Source: Sediminibacterium soli | GTDB lineage: Bacteria; Bacteroidota; Bacteroidia; Chitinophagales; Chitinophagaceae | DNA: 64,000 nt | NCBI RefSeq assembly: GCF_009939225.1 | Contig: NZ_JAACJR010000008.1 | Location: 59,107 to 123,106 of the forward strand | Reading direction: 5' to 3' | Part shown: in pieces, positions 1-7,350 of the stretch | Numbering within the stretch: the first letter of the stretch is position 1 | How the letters are laid out: each line of letters begins with the position of its first letter | Notes under the pieces: generated by a model | What the model was told of the DNA's origin: nothing | The model's input: the letters and a program-made list of their open reading frames with translations, nothing else | Databases searched by the model: none | Translations under genes and position numbers: made by a program

Positions 1-60
1 GGTGTAACCGATATAAAACCGGTCGCAGGAGGCTGAATAAAGGATATAGGTCTTATACAT
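1..60 (-). CDS. GIY-YIG nuclease family protein, N-terminal fragment
   Basis: Only the first 20 codons are inside the window. The reverse strand reads from an ATG and gives MYKTYILYSASCDRFYIGYT, which carries the two hallmarks of a GIY-YIG domain start: the Y-I-L strand and the Y-I-G-Y-T strand about ten residues later. Single-domain GIY-YIG proteins (UPF0213-like, roughly 80-100 residues) are common in Bacteroidota; their function is mostly unknown although the fold is that of a nuclease. The gene begins directly downstream of the tRNA-Val gene and its hairpin, on the same strand. The rest, including the catalytic Arg and Glu, lies outside the window, so activity cannot be judged. Confidence 0.75.
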   Translation of the reverse strand, partial: MYKTYILYSASCDRFYIGYT

Positions 61-92
61 AAAAAAATAACCCCGAAAATTTTACGGGGTTA
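60..92 (-). terminator. Rho-independent terminator behind tRNA-Val
   Basis: On the reverse strand an 8-bp perfect stem (TAACCCCG paired with CGGGGTTA, 9-nt AT-rich loop) is followed by a run of seven T. It sits 6 nt after the 3' end of the tRNA and immediately before the ATG of the GIY-YIG gene, so it should end the tRNA transcript; the nuclease gene would then depend on readthrough or its own promoter. Confidence 0.8.
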
Positions 93-98
93 CTTTGT

Positions 99-172
99 GG
101 GAGCACACGGGTTCGAACCGCGGACCCTCTGCTTGTAAGGCAGATGCTCTAAACCAGCTGAGCTATGCTCCC
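99..172 (-). tRNA. tRNA-Val (anticodon TAC)
   Basis: Reverse-strand cloverleaf of 74 nt: a 7-bp acceptor stem (GGGAGCA with TGCTCCC), a D arm with AGCTCAGCTGGT, an anticodon stem TCTGC/GCAGA with loop CTTACAA, and a T arm with GGTTCGAACC. The anticodon is TAC (rc of 135-137), decoding GUA and by wobble other valine codons. No CCA is encoded at the 3' end, so it must be added after transcription. It is a single tRNA, not a cluster, divergent from clpS. Confidence 0.95.
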
Positions 173-309
173 TTGATTGATTGGGAGTGCAAAAATAGGC
201 CCTGTAACATAACTGCCAAAAAAAACTTTGGATTTTTTCGGAGTTTGTTTCCGTCCATGATGGTGATGCCGCTCCGCCTTCTTCCTGACCGGCCGCTGCC
301 GGGAGCGGA

Positions 310-344
310 TTTGCACGAACATTCTCCGGCAACGCCTACATTTG
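310..344 (+). promoter_or_regulatory. Candidate Bacteroidota promoter for clpS
   Basis: A perfect TAnnTTTG -7 box (TACATTTG, 337-344) lies 23 nt after a TTTG at 310-313; that spacing is slightly longer than the usual 19-21. Transcription would begin around 349-352, at or just after the first ATG of clpS, so the message is either leaderless or uses the next ATG at 409. Confidence 0.5.
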
Positions 345-348
345 TGGC

Positions 349-657
349 ATGACGCATAGGATATTCAGCAGTGCTGCGAAACCCTGGGAAAAAGAAGAAA
401 CGGAGCTGATGACCGAGCTCGCATCATCCTACAGTCTGATCGTATGGAATGATGAGGTAAATACGTTTGAATGGGTGATCGAAACACTGGTTCATATCTG
501 CGGCCATACCACTGAACAGGCTGAACAATGCGCCATGCTTATCCACACACAGGGCAAGTACGCCGTAAAAAAAGGCGATTACGACACACTCAAACCCATG
601 CGCGACGCAATCACCGACCGCGGTATCGGGGCTACGATAGAAGAGAACGCGGGATAA
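349..657 (+). CDS. clpS: ATP-dependent Clp protease adaptor ClpS
   Basis: Small cytoplasmic adaptor that binds N-degron substrates and hands them to the ClpA (or ClpC-type) unfoldase for degradation by ClpP. The 102-residue product shows the ClpS core: SLIVWNDEVNTF near residues 28-39 (the N-D-x-x-N/T-F substrate-pocket segment), the helix with H-T-T-E-Q-A-E-Q-C, and the H-T-Q-G-K-Y region that supplies the pocket His. Length fits the family (about 90-110). The start is uncertain: the -7 box ends 5 nt before this ATG, so translation may be leaderless or begin at Met21 (409), which would still leave the whole core. It stands alone, divergent from tRNA-Val. Confidence 0.93.
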   Translation: MTHRIFSSAAKPWEKEETELMTELASSYSLIVWNDEVNTFEWVIETLVHICGHTTEQAEQCAMLIHTQGKYAVKKGDYDTLKPMRDAITDRGIGATIEENAG

Positions 658-732
658 GCGCGGTTGCTTACCTGCAATCGGGAAAATGTCAATGGTAAGC
701 TGTTTGATGGTTGGAAATTTGAGAGAGGGCGT

Positions 733-784
733 ATGCCGCAGATTTCACAGACCTGTCTGCCTACAGGCAGGTTATCACAGTTTT
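733..784. repeat. Dispersed palindromic repeat, copy 1
   Basis: The 20-bp imperfect palindrome CCTGTCTGCCTACAGGCAGG (752-771) is flanked by GATTTCACAG on the left and TTATCACAG on the right. The same palindrome with the same kind of CACAG flanks occurs once more at 8746-8765 with one base changed in the centre. It lies in the 165-nt gap between clpS and the next, convergent gene and could form a hairpin in RNA. Confidence 0.75.
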
Positions 785-822
785 TAAATCCGAATTCATC
801 ATCCACGAATTCATCATCCGCT

Positions 823-1113
823 CTAGTTCAGTTGCAGCGCGGGCAAGCGGTATTCTTTGCTGTCGTAGACAAACAATTCTTCTATCTCGTAGGTCCAGTA
901 TTTGTACAAAGGCGATTTGGCGATATAGCCATCGGCTTCTGTTTTGGAGTCTGCATTGACCGTTACCCAGCAGGTCTGGCTTTCCATGCTTACGGCATAA
1001 CTGTCTATGATCCCTTTGTTGATGAGGTAGTTGATATAAGTGCGGTGCGGCGGTACCAGTGACATGAAACCCTCATCCATCGTAAACCTGATGATCGCCT
1101 GGAACTTTTTCAT
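823..1113 (-). CDS. Hypothetical protein, YciI/muconolactone isomerase-like fold
   Basis: A 96-residue soluble protein without signal peptide or membrane segment. The pattern of a first strand (MKKFQAIIRF), a helix containing RTYINYLINKGII, a second strand (SYAVSMES), T-C-W-V-T-V-N-A and a second helix (KTEADGYIAKSPLYKY) is that of small ferredoxin-like alpha/beta proteins such as YciI or muconolactone delta-isomerase. I do not recognise a specific family and no catalytic residue can be named. It is convergent with clpS across a dispersed repeat and divergent from the DUF486 gene. The call rests on secondary-structure pattern only. Confidence 0.6.
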   Translation of the reverse strand: MKKFQAIIRFTMDEGFMSLVPPHRTYINYLINKGIIDSYAVSMESQTCWVTVNADSKTEADGYIAKSPLYKYWTYEIEELFVYDSKEYRLPALQLN

Positions 1114-1213
1114 GATCTTCCGTTTTACAACCTGTGTAATACAATATCCGTGCGAGCTTTCTTTCCAATGGCATTATGGCAATCAACCGGAGAACAACTG
1201 ACATAATTTACGG

Positions 1214-1221
1214 TAATTTTG
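1214..1221 (+). promoter_or_regulatory. -7 box (TAATTTTG) of the DUF486 gene
   Basis: Matches TAnnTTTG exactly; no clear TTG at -33. It lies 23 nt before the ATG at 1245 and inside any longer reading frame starting at 1176, so it argues for the shorter start. Confidence 0.5.
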
Positions 1222-1244
1222 CCTCTTTCCTAATTAAACCTTTT

Positions 1245-1574
1245 ATGCTGAGAACCGTCGGGTTACTGATCTTATCCAACTGCTTTATGACCTATGCCTG
1301 GTACGGGCACCTGAAAAACAACAGCGTTCCTCTCTGGAAAGCCATCCTGATCAGCTGGCTGATCGCATTTTTCGAATACTGCCTCATGGTTCCCGCCAAC
1401 CGGCACGGTTATTTACATGGCATGACAGGTTTCCAGCTCAAGATCACCCAGGAAGTGATCGCACTGTTCATCTTTGTACTCTTTGCCATTTTCTACCTCA
1501 AAGAACCCTTCGAACTGAAGTACATGATCAGCATAGTGTGCATTATTGCCGCAGTGTATTTTGCGTTTAAGTGA
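1245..1574 (+). CDS. DUF486 family small integral membrane protein
   Basis: A 109-residue, mostly hydrophobic protein with four predicted membrane segments, matching the DUF486 family (a small DMT/EamA-like transporter relative of unknown substrate). Characteristic stretches are the N-terminal LILSNCFMTYAWYGHLK, the central WLIAFFEYCLMVPANRHGY and FQLKITQEVIAL, and the C-terminal LKYMISIVCIIAAVYFAF. I chose the ATG at 1245 because family members begin just before the L-I-L-S-N segment and because the TAATTTTG box lies between this ATG and the upstream in-frame one at 1176. Location is the inner membrane. The gene is monocistronic. Confidence 0.85.
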   Translation: MLRTVGLLILSNCFMTYAWYGHLKNNSVPLWKAILISWLIAFFEYCLMVPANRHGYLHGMTGFQLKITQEVIALFIFVLFAIFYLKEPFELKYMISIVCIIAAVYFAFK

Positions 1575-1648
1575 GGGGGACTGATTTTCGTGAGTTGGCG
1601 TGAGTTTTTTGGAGAGATGTGGCGGCCTATCGCATTTTCAAATTCCTC

Positions 1649-2266
1649 CTACCCCTTGAACCCATACATTTTCTCCACATCCTTCACGATCCGTTCCATG
1701 TCGGCATCTCTGCCGCTGCGGTCGTAGCTTTGTTTGAGGTTGCTGCCGAAGAGTACGGCTACGGTTTGCCAGAAGGCGGCGGTGATAAATCCCTTGTATT
1801 CGTCGATGATCTCGTAACAGTTGCTGCCGGTTTCGCGGTAGATCAGTTTCATCAGCACCTTACCCTGGTATACCGAAAGATTGGTGAGTTTATCCGTAAA
1901 CTCTTTTTTGAGCTCTTTCTCCCGCGAATGTATGATGGCTTTGCGCTGCTTTTTATCGGTGACATTGACCAGCTTTGCGTTGATCTCGTTCATCACACGG
2001 CCCGCGGCTTTTGCGTAGGGATAGGTTACATACACCGCGTTGCGCAGACGCGTCCAGTCGGCCCAGTAATTTCTCCATTTGCTGTTCATCCGGCCAAGCA
2101 CTTCTACGGAGGGCAGGTAAGACATCCCTATCGTATCGCCTTCGGGGGTTACCCAGGCATAGACCTTCACCGTATCGGCAGAACCATGCACCTGCGCGCC
2201 GGCTTTACCGGTAATCAGGCTCAAAGCGATCAGCATGGCTGCGGTATATGTGTTCAGGATCCTCAC
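1649..2266 (-). CDS. DUF4294 domain-containing exported protein
   Basis: A 205-residue protein with an N-terminal signal peptide ending near K-A-G-A-Q (residue 25), followed by the DUF4294 domain, a family confined to Bacteroidota. Seen in it are the strand V-Y-A-W-V-T-P-E-G-D-T-I, the L-P-S-V-E-V segment, a conserved helix R-L-R-N-A-V-Y-V-T-Y-P-Y-A, a K/E-rich helix around residues 105-128 and the motif L-M-K-L-I-Y-R-E-T-G. The start is a GTG; the first ATG (codon 11) would leave a signal peptide without its positively charged head. Role unknown; probably periplasmic. It lies just downstream of ccmF, same strand, with 118 nt between. Confidence 0.88.
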   Translation of the reverse strand: MRILNTYTAAMLIALSLITGKAGAQVHGSADTVKVYAWVTPEGDTIGMSYLPSVEVLGRMNSKWRNYWADWTRLRNAVYVTYPYAKAAGRVMNEINAKLVNVTDKKQRKAIIHSREKELKKEFTDKLTNLSVYQGKVLMKLIYRETGSNCYEIIDEYKGFITAAFWQTVAVLFGSNLKQSYDRSGRDADMERIVKDVEKMYGFKG

Positions 2267-2384
2267 CGGTTTTAAAAATAGACAGTTCCCGGGAATTAAT
2301 GCTGCCTGGCAGGAAAAAGTAACCCAGCGGGATTGTTAAATGGGCGATGGCAGATTGCCGGTTGGTCGTTTTTTTCGCGAATAC

Positions 2385-4853
2385 CTATCTGGCAGCTTTT
2401 TTCCCGTTCCGCTGGTAAATAGACATAAAGAACCCCACCACCATCACCACCACTCCCAGCCAGAGAATATTGATCATGGGGAAAGCATATACTTTGAGCG
2501 TGATCAGGTCGGTAATGGCCCCGCTTTCTTTAACACCGATCTCGAATTTACCGTTCTGTCCATCCAGTATTTTATTGAACCTGAGCGCCAGGCTTTGCGA
2601 TACCACGGTATCGGCGATCATCCGCACCTGGCCGTTCTTCACCGCAAAACCGGGGTTGGCGGGATAGGTACGGCCGTCTTTGGCAATGACCACCATATCC
2701 ATGAAAATGGCGGTGTCGGCATCGGGGTACCTGGACTTAAACCGGTCGGGGTTCAGCATAATATTGTTCAGCACCATCATACCGCGGCTGTAAAACAGCG
2801 TATCGCCTTTGCTGATGGGGCGGGCCTGGAAACTGGCCGTATCCTCTCGGCTGTTTTCCTGAAAGGAAGTGATGTAAACGAATACATCTTTATACCAGTA
2901 GTGCTTGGCAGCTGGATTGGCTGCAAACCCCTCGCCCCCTTTGTTCTGCTTGATCACATCGGGATAGAGTTTAAAATGTTCGCTGCCGTCTTTCGCCTGG
3001 AAATCGATCTCGAAATACCGCTTACGGTCGCGCTCGTTCAGGGTATCCTGTACATAGGTAACCATGTACTTGCCCATATCCGTAGGCAGTTTTTTGAACA
3101 GCGTGATGTTTTCCGCCGGATCGCCTGCGGGATTGGCTTTGTCTTTCGGATTGCCGGTCAGCGGGGTAATACCCGTGGTATTCCAGCTCAACACCGTTTT
3201 CTTGCTCGATGAAATAAGTATGCCCACCAGCATCAGCCCAAAGCCGATATGCGCCACCGATGCGCCGGCAGCCCTGATCTTACCATTCAGTCCCGCCCAG
3301 ATATAACCCATATTCGCCACCACGGCATACACCGAAGCGTAAATAGCAATATGAATGGCGATCAGGAAGCCGGGGCCTTTTTTATCGAACGCCACATGGC
3401 CCCAGAAGCTGATCAGTATACCGATCACCAGTGAAATGACGGTTGGCAGTAATATCTTCTTATTGAAATAGGCTTTGGGCGTGTCTTTGTATTTGAAATA
3501 CTGTGTAACGGCAGTGAGTACGCCGATCACGATGGCTACGAACACCTGTATCTGGTTGTACGCGAACTCCGCATCTTCCGGCGGCGCAATATTGGTGCCG
3601 AACACCTTGTTCACCACGGGAACGGAGGTTTTGGATATGATCACCAGTCCGGCAAGAAAGAATACCAGCGAACCGATAAACATCCAGAACTCGCGGCTAT
3701 AGGTTTTTTCCTCTTTATGGATCGTCGGGATGGCTTTGTACCTGATACCGTACATCGCCATTGCCGGCACAAAAAATACCAGCACAAACAACAGCAGCTG
3801 CCAGTTCATACCCAGGTCGGTGAATGCATGCACCGAAGTATCGCCCAGTATACCACTCCGGGTAAGGAAGGTTGAATACAGTACCAGCGAGAAAGCCGCG
3901 ATATAAAAGAAATATGTGGGGCGCAACGAATACCCCGTGCTTTTATAGATCAGGTTGGTATGCAGTCCGGCGATCAGTACCAGCCAGGGCACCAGCGATG
4001 CATTCTCCACGGGGTCCCATGCCCAGTAGCCGCCGAAGGAAAGACTTTCGTAGGCCCATGCCGCGCCCATCATCACACCGGTTCCCAGCACGGCGGCGGA
4101 GAAGGATGTCCAGGGTATTGCCGGTTTTATCCAGCTATGGTCTTTCTTCATCAGTCCCGCCATGGCAAAGGCAAACGGTACGATGGTGGATGCAAAACCA
4201 AGGAACAGTACAGGCGGGTGTATCACCATCCAGTAATTCTGCAGCAGCGTATTCAGCCCCGTACCGTCTTTCAGGAACTGGAGGTAATCGGCGCGAAGCA
4301 GACCGGTGGCTGCATCCTTGAATATGGGTGCATTGTCGAGGATACCCTCGTTGCGTACCAGCGTAAACGGACTGCTGCCCAGTTTTACGCCAAAGAAATA
4401 AACACCCAGCACCATCGTGGCCAGTGCAAACTGGGCAAAACTGATCACGCTCATTACACCGCTTTCCCATCCCCTGCCGCGCCATACCAGCAGCCAGCCC
4501 AGCACACAATGCCAGAACGCCCATAACAGGAAACTGCCCTCCTGTCCTTCCCAGAAACAGGCAAACAGGTATTCCATCTGCAGGCTTTTGTCGCTGTGCG
4601 TAAAAGCATATTTATATTCGAAATAATGATGAGAGATGATATAGTACAGCGTGGCAAATGCCGCAATCACACTGATGGTCTCCGCAAGAAAAGCCAGCCT
4701 TGCCAGCCGCTGCCAGCCCTGTTGCGAAACGATATCAGCAGACCGGAACGATTTGAAATAAGCGATGGTGGCGGTCAATGAACTCACCAAAAAAAGCACC
4801 ACGAAAAAATGTCCGATCTGACCCGGGAGCAGGTGTTCGCCGATATAATCCAT
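2385..4853 (-). CDS. ccmF: Cytochrome c-type biogenesis protein CcmF/CcsA
   Basis: Heme lyase subunit of the cytochrome c maturation machinery in the inner membrane; it attaches heme delivered by CcmE to apocytochromes on the periplasmic side. The 822-residue product has many membrane spans, the motif W-E-G-Q-E-G-S-F-L-L-W (about 101-111), I-H-P-P (211-214), the tryptophan-rich WWD heme-handling signature G-G-Y-W-A-W-D-P-V-E-N-A-S (274-286) and T-R-S-G-I-L-G-D-T-S-V-H. After the core comes a large soluble periplasmic part (roughly 570-785) and a last span near the C-terminus. Length is typical of Bacteroidota CcmF. It follows ccmE on the same strand with a 129-nt gap, so the two probably act and may be transcribed together. 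Confidence 0.93.
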   Translation of the reverse strand: MDYIGEHLLPGQIGHFFVVLFLVSSLTATIAYFKSFRSADIVSQQGWQRLARLAFLAETISVIAAFATLYYIISHHYFEYKYAFTHSDKSLQMEYLFACFWEGQEGSFLLWAFWHCVLGWLLVWRGRGWESGVMSVISFAQFALATMVLGVYFFGVKLGSSPFTLVRNEGILDNAPIFKDAATGLLRADYLQFLKDGTGLNTLLQNYWMVIHPPVLFLGFASTIVPFAFAMAGLMKKDHSWIKPAIPWTSFSAAVLGTGVMMGAAWAYESLSFGGYWAWDPVENASLVPWLVLIAGLHTNLIYKSTGYSLRPTYFFYIAAFSLVLYSTFLTRSGILGDTSVHAFTDLGMNWQLLLFVLVFFVPAMAMYGIRYKAIPTIHKEEKTYSREFWMFIGSLVFFLAGLVIISKTSVPVVNKVFGTNIAPPEDAEFAYNQIQVFVAIVIGVLTAVTQYFKYKDTPKAYFNKKILLPTVISLVIGILISFWGHVAFDKKGPGFLIAIHIAIYASVYAVVANMGYIWAGLNGKIRAAGASVAHIGFGLMLVGILISSSKKTVLSWNTTGITPLTGNPKDKANPAGDPAENITLFKKLPTDMGKYMVTYVQDTLNERDRKRYFEIDFQAKDGSEHFKLYPDVIKQNKGGEGFAANPAAKHYWYKDVFVYITSFQENSREDTASFQARPISKGDTLFYSRGMMVLNNIMLNPDRFKSRYPDADTAIFMDMVVIAKDGRTYPANPGFAVKNGQVRMIADTVVSQSLALRFNKILDGQNGKFEIGVKESGAITDLITLKVYAFPMINILWLGVVVMVVGFFMSIYQRNGKKAAR

Positions 4854-4871
4854 GCGGTAGGGAGGGTTTAG

Positions 4872-4980
4872 AAAGTAAGAGAGGTCTCTGTTATATTGTT
4901 AAATGGTTGCCTTGTTATATTGCTTTTGACTGCCGGTGACGCAATGCCATAAAACAATACAGCCATTAAACCATTATCGT
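4872..4980. repeat. Imperfect inverted repeat between ccmE and ccmF
   Basis: The gap holds the left half GTTAAATGGTTG...TTGTTATATTGC and the right half CAATACAGCCATTAAACCATTA, which can pair imperfectly. The same word set (ATTG, AATGGCTG, CATTGTT) builds the strong 22-bp hairpin at 27558-27605, so both may belong to one dispersed repeat family. Confidence 0.45.
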
Positions 4981-4982
4981 TT

Positions 4983-5396
4983 TCAATTCATTCCTGTTGC
5001 CTGAACATTCTTCTTCATGGCATTCGGGTCGTCTTTGTATTTGGAGGGGCATTTGAGCAGGATATCCTTGCAGTCAAAATGATCGCCCGTTACCTTGCCT
5101 TTGAGCACCACGCGCTCGCTTTTCTCCATATCGGTGGGTTTGTTGTTATGGTACACCACTTTAATGCGGTTGCCCAGGGTATCCACAGCGGTAAAGCTCA
5201 GGTAATTGGGGTTTTTCACCGCGTCGTATTCCACCGGCTGCTGCAGGTCGATCTTTGCGATCAGGTTCACGAATTTACCCTCTTTCTGGCGGGCGGATGC
5301 GATGGTCTCGTACGTAGTCAGATCGCCCATATAACTTACCAGCACCACTATGGCTGCGGCGATCAGCACCAGTATCACAATATGCGTTTTCTTCAT
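4983..5396 (-). CDS. ccmE: Cytochrome c maturation protein CcmE, CxxxY type
   Basis: Periplasmic heme chaperone anchored by one N-terminal membrane helix (residues 5-22), 137 residues, with the OB-fold strands F-V-N-L-I-A-K-I, I-K-V-V-Y-H-N-N and E-R-V-V-L-K-G-K-V-T-G. The heme-attachment motif, H-x-x-x-Y in Escherichia coli, is here C-P-S-K-Y (Cys116, Tyr120), preceded by D-I-L-L-K; this is the Cys-type CcmE described for archaea and some anaerobes. The frame is open 103 codons further upstream, but those codons show no domain and run into the divergent promoter region, so I start at MKKTH. It probably forms a unit with the downstream ccmF and is divergent from the ureohydrolase gene. Confidence 0.88.
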   Translation of the reverse strand: MKKTHIVILVLIAAAIVVLVSYMGDLTTYETIASARQKEGKFVNLIAKIDLQQPVEYDAVKNPNYLSFTAVDTLGNRIKVVYHNNKPTDMEKSERVVLKGKVTGDHFDCKDILLKCPSKYKDDPNAMKKNVQATGMN

Positions 5397-5504
5397 ACCT
5401 GCAATTTTACGCCGCAAAATTAGCGTAAAAATGCCAAGACACGGCGGTTTGTGGTGAGCGGTTCCGCCGGTACACGGTGTTTCCGGAGCGGTTCCCACTC
5501 CAAA

Positions 5505-5535
5505 GCTGCCTGCCCAGGCCCCGCGAAGGCAGGTG
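5505..5535. repeat. Hairpin repeat CTGCCTGCCC...GAAGGCAGG
   Basis: CCTGCC (5509-5514) and GGCAGG (5528-5533) can pair around a GC-rich loop containing CGCGAAGG. It resembles the CCTGTCTGCC repeats at 752 and 8746 and stands in the divergent gap between ccmE and the ureohydrolase gene. Confidence 0.45.
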
Positions 5536-5649
5536 TTAAAAAAAATCCAATCCCCGGGCAATTTCCATCCGGGGGCAAAGCATACAGATTTTAACGCCGG
5601 AAATCCGGTAATTAGCCTAATTTGCATCCGTTTTTGCAACAACATTATC

Positions 5650-6693
5650 ATGGCTGATCTTTCGCAATTCGACCCCAATGCGGTCGGTAACCCGTTTAAC
5701 AACATATTCGGGCTCCCCTTCTCCGAAGACGATGCAAGGCTGGTATTGCTTCCCGTTCCCTGGGAAGTGACCGTTAGTTATGGCGCCGGTACCGCCAGGG
5801 CCGCCGAGCATATCTGCAAGGCCAGTATCCAGGTGGATCTATTTGACCAGGACGGCGACCAGGGCTGGAAACAGGGGTTTTTCATGAAGGATGTGGACAA
5901 GAAGATCCTTATGAAAAGCGATTACCTGCGCAAGGAAGCAGAACTCTATATTGATTATATCTCCAAGGGCGAGATCGTTGACAAGAACAAGTTCATGTGC
6001 AAAAGCATGAAAGACATCAACGAGGGCAGCGAATTGCTGAACCAGTGGGTATACCACCAGACCACGGCCCTGCTTGGCAAAGACAAACTGGTAGGCCTGA
6101 TAGGCGGCGATCACAGCACACCGTTCGGGTTTATCAAGGCGCTGGCCGACAGGCACGGCGATTTTGGCATACTGCAGATAGATGCACACTGCGATCTTCG
6201 CAAAGCCTATGAAAATTTCAAATATTCGCATGCATCGGTGATGTACAATGTGCTGGAAGAAATTCCCGCCGTAAAAAAACTGGTGCAGGTGGGTATCCGC
6301 GACTACAGCGAAAGCGAATGGGCATATATCTCGAACAGCAATTACCGGGTGGTCACTTACCTCGACAAACACATCAAGGAACGCCAGTTCGAAGGCGAGA
6401 CCTGGAAACATATCGTGGACGAGATCGTTAACCACCTGCCTGAAAAAGTATATATCAGTTTCGATATCGATGGCCTGGACAGGAAATACTGTCCCAATAC
6501 CGGCACCCCTGTACCCGGTGGTTTTGAACTGGAAGAAATATTCTACCTGATACGCAGGATCAGCAACAGCGGACGCAAACTCATCGGCTTTGATCTTGTG
6601 GAGATAGCGGTGGGACAAACCGACTGGGACAGCAATGTGGGCGCGCGCTGCCTGTGGAGATTATGCAACCTGCTTACCCATAACAATTCATAG
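5650..6693 (+). CDS. Arginase/agmatinase-type ureohydrolase
   Basis: Binuclear Mn2+ hydrolase that cleaves a guanidino group, releasing urea or a related product (agmatinase, arginase or formimidoylglutamase activity). All metal-ligand motifs are present in the 347-residue product: G-G-D-H-S (152-156, His155), D-A-H-C-D (178-182) and D-I-D-G-L-D (272-277: Asp272, Asp274, Asp277). The N-terminal 80 residues are longer than in arginase and substrate cannot be fixed by reading alone. I chose the ATG at 5650, since upstream in-frame codons cover a repeat and promoter-like sequence (TAATTTG at about 5619). The next gene begins 1 nt after the stop codon, so both are cotranscribed. Cytoplasmic. Confidence 0.88.
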   Translation: MADLSQFDPNAVGNPFNNIFGLPFSEDDARLVLLPVPWEVTVSYGAGTARAAEHICKASIQVDLFDQDGDQGWKQGFFMKDVDKKILMKSDYLRKEAELYIDYISKGEIVDKNKFMCKSMKDINEGSELLNQWVYHQTTALLGKDKLVGLIGGDHSTPFGFIKALADRHGDFGILQIDAHCDLRKAYENFKYSHASVMYNVLEEIPAVKKLVQVGIRDYSESEWAYISNSNYRVVTYLDKHIKERQFEGETWKHIVDEIVNHLPEKVYISFDIDGLDRKYCPNTGTPVPGGFELEEIFYLIRRISNSGRKLIGFDLVEIAVGQTDWDSNVGARCLWRLCNLLTHNNS

Positions 6694-6694
6694 G

Positions 6695-7267
6695 ATGCCT
6701 GTTAAAGCCTACGATTATATTGTTGAATGCAAGCAGCCGGATTATAAACTGGTGAACCTGGTGAGCCAGATCATGCTGTTTCTCTCGCTGATCGCATTCG
6801 GGTCTTCGCCGCATATGTATCCCATTACCTTCAAAGCCGTGTACCTGTACCTGATCATGACAGGTATATTGGTATTGCTGGTGATCGGCAACCGCAAACA
6901 GCGCCATGAAGGCAATGCCAATTACCGTTTTGCCCTTTCGCTTGCCGCCATCGGCTGGATAGCGCAGCCAGGCGATTGGAAATGGGTAGCGGCCATCTTT
7001 ATCCTTTCCGCCATACTCGAAAGACAGGTAAAGTTTCCCATCGAATACGCGTTTGATGAAAAACAGGTGGTGTTCAATTCCCTTCCCAAAAGAATGTATG
7101 ACTGGAAAGAGCTGAACAATGTAGTGTTAAAGGACGGCCTGCTCACCATCGATTTCAAGAACAACAGGATCATACAGAAAGAGATCAACGAACATATCAG
7201 CGATAAACTCGAAACGGATTTCAACGATTTCTGCCGCCGGTGCCTGCTGTCTGCACAGGCAGCCTGA
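6695..7267 (+). CDS. Hypothetical membrane protein, operon partner of the ureohydrolase
   Basis: A 190-residue protein I do not recognise. It has membrane segments at about residues 22-40, 47-64 and 78-104 (two short spans with a P-G-D-W turn), then a soluble C-terminal part of about 80 residues rich in beta strands (Y-A-F-D-E-K-Q-V-V-F-N-S-L-P-K, W-K-E-L-N-N-V-V-L-K-D, L-L-T-I-D-F-K-N-N) that looks like a PH-like domain, and a closing helix. It begins 1 nt after the stop of the ureohydrolase, so start and cotranscription are well supported. Upstream in-frame codons from 6635 overlap that gene and were discarded. No function can be assigned. Confidence 0.75.
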   Translation: MPVKAYDYIVECKQPDYKLVNLVSQIMLFLSLIAFGSSPHMYPITFKAVYLYLIMTGILVLLVIGNRKQRHEGNANYRFALSLAAIGWIAQPGDWKWVAAIFILSAILERQVKFPIEYAFDEKQVVFNSLPKRMYDWKELNNVVLKDGLLTIDFKNNRIIQKEINEHISDKLETDFNDFCRRCLLSAQAA

Positions 7268-7343
7268 CCTCTCTCTGCGATACTTTGCGATCTCCGCGTC
7301 TCTGCGGTAAAAATCACCGCAGCGTTTCGCAGCGAAAAAACAA
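7268..7343. repeat. CTCTGCG-type dispersed repeat with small hairpin
   Basis: The gap contains CTCTCTGCGATACTTTGCG, CTCCGCGTCTCTGCGGT and CGCAGCGTTTCGCAGCG. CTGCGGT (7302-7308) pairs with ACCGCAG (7316-7322). This CTTTGCG/CTCTGCG wording recurs in intergenic regions of many Bacteroidota; here it separates the ureohydrolase operon from the radical SAM gene. A short relative (AACGCAGAGACGCG) lies at about 12919. Confidence 0.6.
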
Positions 7344-7350
7344 AGACATT

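Noticed and set aside
579-806. 75-codon frame with text L-P-V-G-R-Q
   Set aside because: This text is the translation of the CCTGTCTGCC palindromic repeat and is a known source of false small genes in this group.
1619-2275. 218-codon open frame on the forward strand
   Set aside because: Antisense of the DUF4294 gene, which has a signal peptide and family motifs.
2340-3212. 290-codon open frame on the forward strand
   Set aside because: Shadow of the soluble part of ccmF; contains His-rich text caused by GGTGGTGGTGATGG-like codons of the real gene.
5533-5649. 39-codon N-terminal extension of the ureohydrolase
   Set aside because: It covers part of the hairpin repeat and the likely promoter, and the family begins near the MADLSQF start.
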